A stretch of DNA of 64,000 nucleotides from Aldehydirespirator sp965221605 (GTDB taxonomy: Bacteria > Actinomycetota > Acidimicrobiia > Acidimicrobiales > Aldehydirespiratoraceae). The notes beneath the pieces were generated by a model. The model saw only the letters and a list, made by a program, of their open reading frames with translations. It was not told where the DNA came from and did no database searches. Numbering within the stretch: the stretch's first letter is position 1; each line of letters opens with the position of its first letter. Position numbers and translations under genes: made by a program. This document shows positions 60,992-64,000 of the stretch, piece after piece. The stretch lies in contig CBDCSK010000016.1 in the NCBI GenBank assembly GCA_965221605.1, positions 124,001 through 188,000 of the forward strand, in the 5' to 3' direction.

Positions 60992-61423
60992 TCAGGTGCC
61001 GAGGCGGGCTCTGGCGTCGGCCGAGCGCTGAATCAGGTAGGCGGGTACGGCCACGCCGTTGACGACCGGGTCGCCCCCGCCGTCGCCGGCGCCCTCGGCC
61101 CCGGCTGCACCGTCGGACGACTCGGCCGCGGTCTGCTCGGCCAGCAGGGCGGCCCTCTCGGCCTCCACCGCCTCCCGGTCGCGAGCCACGAGAAAGCGCT
61201 CGTAGTCCTTGGTCCGGACCAGGTCGTCGTGATCGATGTGGCCGACCACACGGCCGTCGACGAACCGCACCCAGTAGCGGTTCCAGGTGAAGCCGTTGGC
61301 CATGGCCACCTTGCCCTCGCTGCCCTCGGGCACTCCCGGAAGCCCGGTGACGAGCCGCACCCTCTCGCCCCGTTTGAGGGTGCGGGCCTGCAGCTGGGCC
61401 GTGGTGAAGGTCTTGGGCGGCAT
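60992..61423 (-). CDS. Uncharacterised protein with KOW/SH3-like domain
   Basis: 143 residues from ATG 61423. The N-terminal half (KTFTTAQLQARTLKRGERVR, then GLPGVPEGSEGKVAMANGF) has the beta-barrel rhythm of KOW/SH3-like small domains. TWNRYWVRFVDGRVVGHIDH continues it. The C-terminal half is charged helix (DREAVEAERAALLAEQTAAE), then a Gly/Asp-rich linker. I recall similar short hypothetical proteins in actinobacteria but no function. It is divergent from an amidohydrolase with 24 nt between starts. Confidence 0.62.
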   Translation of the reverse strand: MPPKTFTTAQLQARTLKRGERVRLVTGLPGVPEGSEGKVAMANGFTWNRYWVRFVDGRVVGHIDHDDLVRTKDYERFLVARDREAVEAERAALLAEQTAAESSDGAAGAEGAGDGGGDPVVNGVAVPAYLIQRSADARARLGT

Positions 61424-61447
61424 CGGCCAACACGGTAGCGTGACGCC

Positions 61448-62689
61448 GTGGCCCCCGACGAGCTCTCCGGCCCCGAGCCCGGCGCCGTGGCGCTGACCGC
61501 GGAGGATCTCGGGTACCGCCCCTTCGACGCCGACAACCACTACTACGAGGCCCTCGACGCGTTCACCCGCCACGTCGACCCCCGCATGCAGCCCAGGGTC
61601 GTGCAATGGGTCGACATGGGCGGGCGCAAGCACCACCTCGTGGGGGGCAGGCTGGCCCGGGCGGTGGCCAACCCCACCTGGAATCCCATAGCCAAGCCGG
61701 GCGCGCTGCGCGACTACTTCAAGGGGAATCCCGAGGGCCGCAATCCGGCCGAGATGCTGCGCGACCGGGAGCCGCTGCCCGACCACTACACGGACCCGCA
61801 GGCCCGCCTCAAGGTCATGGACGCCCAGGGCCTGAGGGCGGTGTGGCTGTTCCCGACCCTCGGGGTGCTCTACGAGGAGTTGCTGCGCCACGACGTCGAC
61901 GCGGTGGTGGCCATGATGCGGGGCTTCAACCGCTGGCTCCACGACGACTGGGGCTACAACTGCTCCGAGCGCATTTTCGGCGCCCCCTACATCGCCCTCG
62001 GCGACCCCGGAGCGGCCGCTGAGGAGGTGGACCGAGTGCTGGGGCTGGGGGCCCGCATCGTGGTCGTGCGCCCGGCGGCGGTCACCACCCGCACCGGCCA
62101 GCTGTCGCCCTTCCATGAGACGTTCGACCCGGTGTGGCAGCTCCTCAACGACGCCGGCGTCACGGTGGTGATCCACGCGGCCGACTCGGGCTACTCCTCC
62201 CAGGGCTACGCCGACGACGAGTTCTCCTCAGCCGGTCTGGGCGTCGGAGCGGGCGGCGGACCGAACCTGCGGGCCTTCGCTATCGAGCGGGCCGCCCAGG
62301 ACTGGCTGATGCAGTCGGTGTTCGAGAAGATCTACGACCGCTTCGGCAACCTGCGAGTGGCCTCGGTGGAGAACGGCTCGGACTTCCTGGCCCCGATGTT
62401 CCGCAAGTTCTCCCAGATCGCCAAGAAGAACTACTGGTGGTTCGACGACCATCCGGTCGACACGTTCAAGGCCCATGTTTGGGTCAACCCGTTCTGGGAG
62501 GACGACGTGAACGAGGTGACCGAGCTGATGGGCGCCGACAGGGTCATCTTCGGTTCCGACTGGCCCCACATCGAGGGGATGCCCGAACCCCTCGACTATC
62601 TGGCCGAGCTCAAGGGGTTCTCCGACGGCGACCGCCGCGCCATCATGCTCGACAACGCTGCCTACCTGAATGAGCCCCAGCCCACCTGA
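61448..62689 (+). CDS. Amidohydrolase-2 family metal-dependent hydrolase
   Basis: A 413-residue hydrolase. The metal motif FDADNHYYEALDAF is near residue 25, VVIHAADSGYSSQGY near 240 carries a ligand His, and VIFGSDWPHIEGMPEP near 363 has the catalytic Asp. All sites are intact, unlike the paralogs at 18908 and 24669. The GTG start at 61448 lies 24 nt from the divergent gene. An acyl-CoA dehydrogenase starts 5 nt downstream, so the two form an operon. Confidence 0.91.
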   Translation: MAPDELSGPEPGAVALTAEDLGYRPFDADNHYYEALDAFTRHVDPRMQPRVVQWVDMGGRKHHLVGGRLARAVANPTWNPIAKPGALRDYFKGNPEGRNPAEMLRDREPLPDHYTDPQARLKVMDAQGLRAVWLFPTLGVLYEELLRHDVDAVVAMMRGFNRWLHDDWGYNCSERIFGAPYIALGDPGAAAEEVDRVLGLGARIVVVRPAAVTTRTGQLSPFHETFDPVWQLLNDAGVTVVIHAADSGYSSQGYADDEFSSAGLGVGAGGGPNLRAFAIERAAQDWLMQSVFEKIYDRFGNLRVASVENGSDFLAPMFRKFSQIAKKNYWWFDDHPVDTFKAHVWVNPFWEDDVNEVTELMGADRVIFGSDWPHIEGMPEPLDYLAELKGFSDGDRRAIMLDNAAYLNEPQPT

Positions 62690-62694
62690 GCACC

Positions 62695-64000
62695 ATGACC
62701 GAGACCGCCACCGCCCCTGCCGGCTCCGACATCGATGCCGCCGCGCTGCGGGCCGGGGTCGAGGCCTTCTGCGACCAGAACTGGGACCCGGACCTCACCG
62801 TGGCGCAGTGGTGGCGGCTGCTGGCCGGCGCGGGCTACGCCCATCCCATGCTCCCGATGGCCGCAGGCGGCCTCGGCTACGGCCAGGACCAGGCCGCGCT
62901 GGTGTCGCTGGTGCTGGCCGAGCAGGGCGTGCTGGGCCCTCCGGGCGGCCTTGGGCGGATGCTGGCCGCGCCCACGATCGCCTTCCACGGCACGCCCGCC
63001 CAGATAGAGCGCTACGTGCCGGAGATCCTCGACGGTCGAGTGGGGTGGTGCCAGCTGTTCAGCGAGCCCAACGCCGGTTCTGACCTGGCCAGCCTCCAGT
63101 GCCGGGCCGAGCGCGACGGTGACGAGTGGGTGATAACCGGCCAGAAGGTGTGGACCTCAGGCGGCCAGGTCGCCGACATGGGCATGCTGCTGGCCCGCAC
63201 CGACCCCGACCAGCCCAAGCACGCCGGCATCTCATGGTTCGCCTTCGACATGGACCAGCCCGGGGTGGAGGTGCGGCCCCTCACCGAGATGACCGGCCGG
63301 GCCCTGTTCAACGAGGTGTTCATCGACGAGGCCCGGGTAGCCGACAGCGCCCTCATCGGAGGTCTCAACAACGGCTGGCGGGTGGGCAACACCACGCTGA
63401 TGGTGGAGCGGGCATCGCTGGGAGCCTCGGGCCGCAAGCCGATGGAGCTCATTCCTGGCCCCAAGGGCGGCGTCCTGGACAAGCGGGTGGGAGACTTCGT
63501 CGACCGGTCTGCAGGGGGCGCCATGTCGGGCGTGCCGCCACTGGGAATCGACATGTGGTGGTGGCTGGTGGACATGGCCCGCAAGAACGGCAACGTCGCC
63601 AGCAGGGTGCTGCGCGACGACCTGATGCGCCTCTACGGACTCATCGAGATCAACCGGCTCTCGATCCAGCGGGCCAAGGGAGGCCGGGCCCGAGCGGCCC
63701 GTGAGCGCAGCGAACAAGGAGCGGGCGACTGGGGCAGTGCGGCCGCGCCCAACATCGCCAAGCTCACCATGAGCGAACTCAACCGCTCCTTCCGTGACGT
63801 CGGCATGAGGGTCGTCGGCGCTGACGGGATGCTCATGGGCGAATCCGACGGCCAGAGCGGCGGCCATATCGGCGAGCTGGCGCTGTTCTCGCCCGCGCCG
63901 TCCATCTACGGCGGCACCGACCAGGTGCAGCGCAACATCATCGGGGAGCGAGTGCTCGGCCTGCCCAGGGAGCCCGGCCCGGCCCGCGACACGCCCTTCA
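62695..64000 (+). CDS. Acyl-CoA dehydrogenase family protein, 3' end cut by window
   Basis: 435 codons are visible from ATG 62695 with no stop. CQLFSEPNAGSDLASLQCRA near residue 121 and VITGQKVWTSGG near 147 form the flavin site. IYGGTDQVQRNIIGERVLGL near 404 is the usual C-terminus, so only a few residues should be missing. Near residue 335 an Arg/Ala-rich insert (GRARAARERSEQGAG) contains the 24-bp interspersed repeat. The C-terminal LGLPREP resembles that of 11765-12940. It follows the amidohydrolase by 5 nt. Confidence 0.93.
   Translation, partial: MTETATAPAGSDIDAAALRAGVEAFCDQNWDPDLTVAQWWRLLAGAGYAHPMLPMAAGGLGYGQDQAALVSLVLAEQGVLGPPGGLGRMLAAPTIAFHGTPAQIERYVPEILDGRVGWCQLFSEPNAGSDLASLQCRAERDGDEWVITGQKVWTSGGQVADMGMLLARTDPDQPKHAGISWFAFDMDQPGVEVRPLTEMTGRALFNEVFIDEARVADSALIGGLNNGWRVGNTTLMVERASLGASGRKPMELIPGPKGGVLDKRVGDFVDRSAGGAMSGVPPLGIDMWWWLVDMARKNGNVASRVLRDDLMRLYGLIEINRLSIQRAKGGRARAARERSEQGAGDWGSAAAPNIAKLTMSELNRSFRDVGMRVVGADGMLMGESDGQSGGHIGELALFSPAPSIYGGTDQVQRNIIGERVLGLPREPGPARDTPF
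63695..63718 (+). repeat. 24-bp interspersed repeat, copy 2 (within coding sequence)
   Basis: Identical to the complement of 32215-32238, and similarity continues for about six more bases with one indel (AGGAGCGGG versus AGAGCGGG). Here it lies in frame within the acyl-CoA dehydrogenase and encodes part of an Arg-rich insert. Confidence 0.6.

Overview
The window is a high-GC chromosomal segment with frequent GTG starts, many 4-nt stop/start overlaps and three F420-type luciferase-like (LLM) oxidoreductases. Together with the geranylgeranyl-reductase and carboxylase types, this suggests an Actinomycetota genome, probably Acidimicrobiia-like. The taxonomy is inference. No rRNA, tRNA or CRISPR array was found.

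Layout. (a) 2-1480: end of an acyl-CoA synthetase. (b) 1542-3022: an NTF2-like protein divergent from an LLM oxidoreductase. (c) 8281 down to 3068, minus: amidohydrolase, cytochrome P450, CapA-like protein, SDR and an alpha/beta-barrel protein, tightly overlapping. (d) 8397-21972, plus: a 13-gene catabolic operon. It starts with a reductive-dehalogenase/QueG-like Fe-S protein and continues with a 3-hydroxyisobutyrate-dehydrogenase-type enzyme, two acyl-CoA dehydrogenases, acyl-CoA ligase, CaiB CoA-transferase, thiolase, SDR, LLM oxidoreductase, amidohydrolase-like protein, enoyl-CoA hydratase, NTF2-like protein and SDR. (e) 22-24.7 kb: an accessory patch with a DUF4143 ATPase, a transposase remnant, palindromes, an antitoxin-like tail and small membrane-associated ORFs. 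(f) 24.7-38.1 kb: amidohydrolases, two MFS carriers, acyl-CoA synthetase, LLM oxidoreductase, SDR, a His-rich lipoprotein, D-aminoacylase, VOC and PhyH proteins and a broken ChbG/YdjC gene. (g) 47830 down to 38179, minus: a biotin-dependent acyl-CoA carboxylase (beta, alpha), AtuA, TIGR03084-type protein, enoyl-CoA hydratase, phosphotransferase and alcohol dehydrogenase, resembling acyclic-terpenoid utilisation. (h) 48.9-51.6 kb: a deletion chimera (DsbA head joined to a Baeyer-Villiger-type monooxygenase tail), a Phd/VapC toxin-antitoxin pair and a second decayed monooxygenase tail. (i) 51.6-61.4 kb: mostly housekeeping genes (PEP carboxylase, geranylgeranyl reductase, metal ABC ATPase, TauD-type dioxygenase, Ung, alkylguanine methyltransferase, uridine kinase, aminotransferase). 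(j) 61.4-64 kb: an amidohydrolase and an acyl-CoA dehydrogenase that runs off the end.

The genes fit a heterotroph that activates, oxidises and cleaves varied organic acids, possibly alicyclic, isoprenoid or steroid-like, using CoA thioesters, F420/flavin enzymes and P450.

The most unusual signal is a recurring junction design. Several operon gaps are bridged exactly by tiny ORFs. Each starts on or next to the upstream stop (GTGA, ATGA, TGATG or TGAATG) and ends in a stop that overlaps the next gene's start. Six gaps show this fully and one partly. In two of them the bridge has been tandemly multiplied, by 71-bp and 32-bp units. Both unit lengths are 2 modulo 3, which is the condition for the overlap chain to stay in register.
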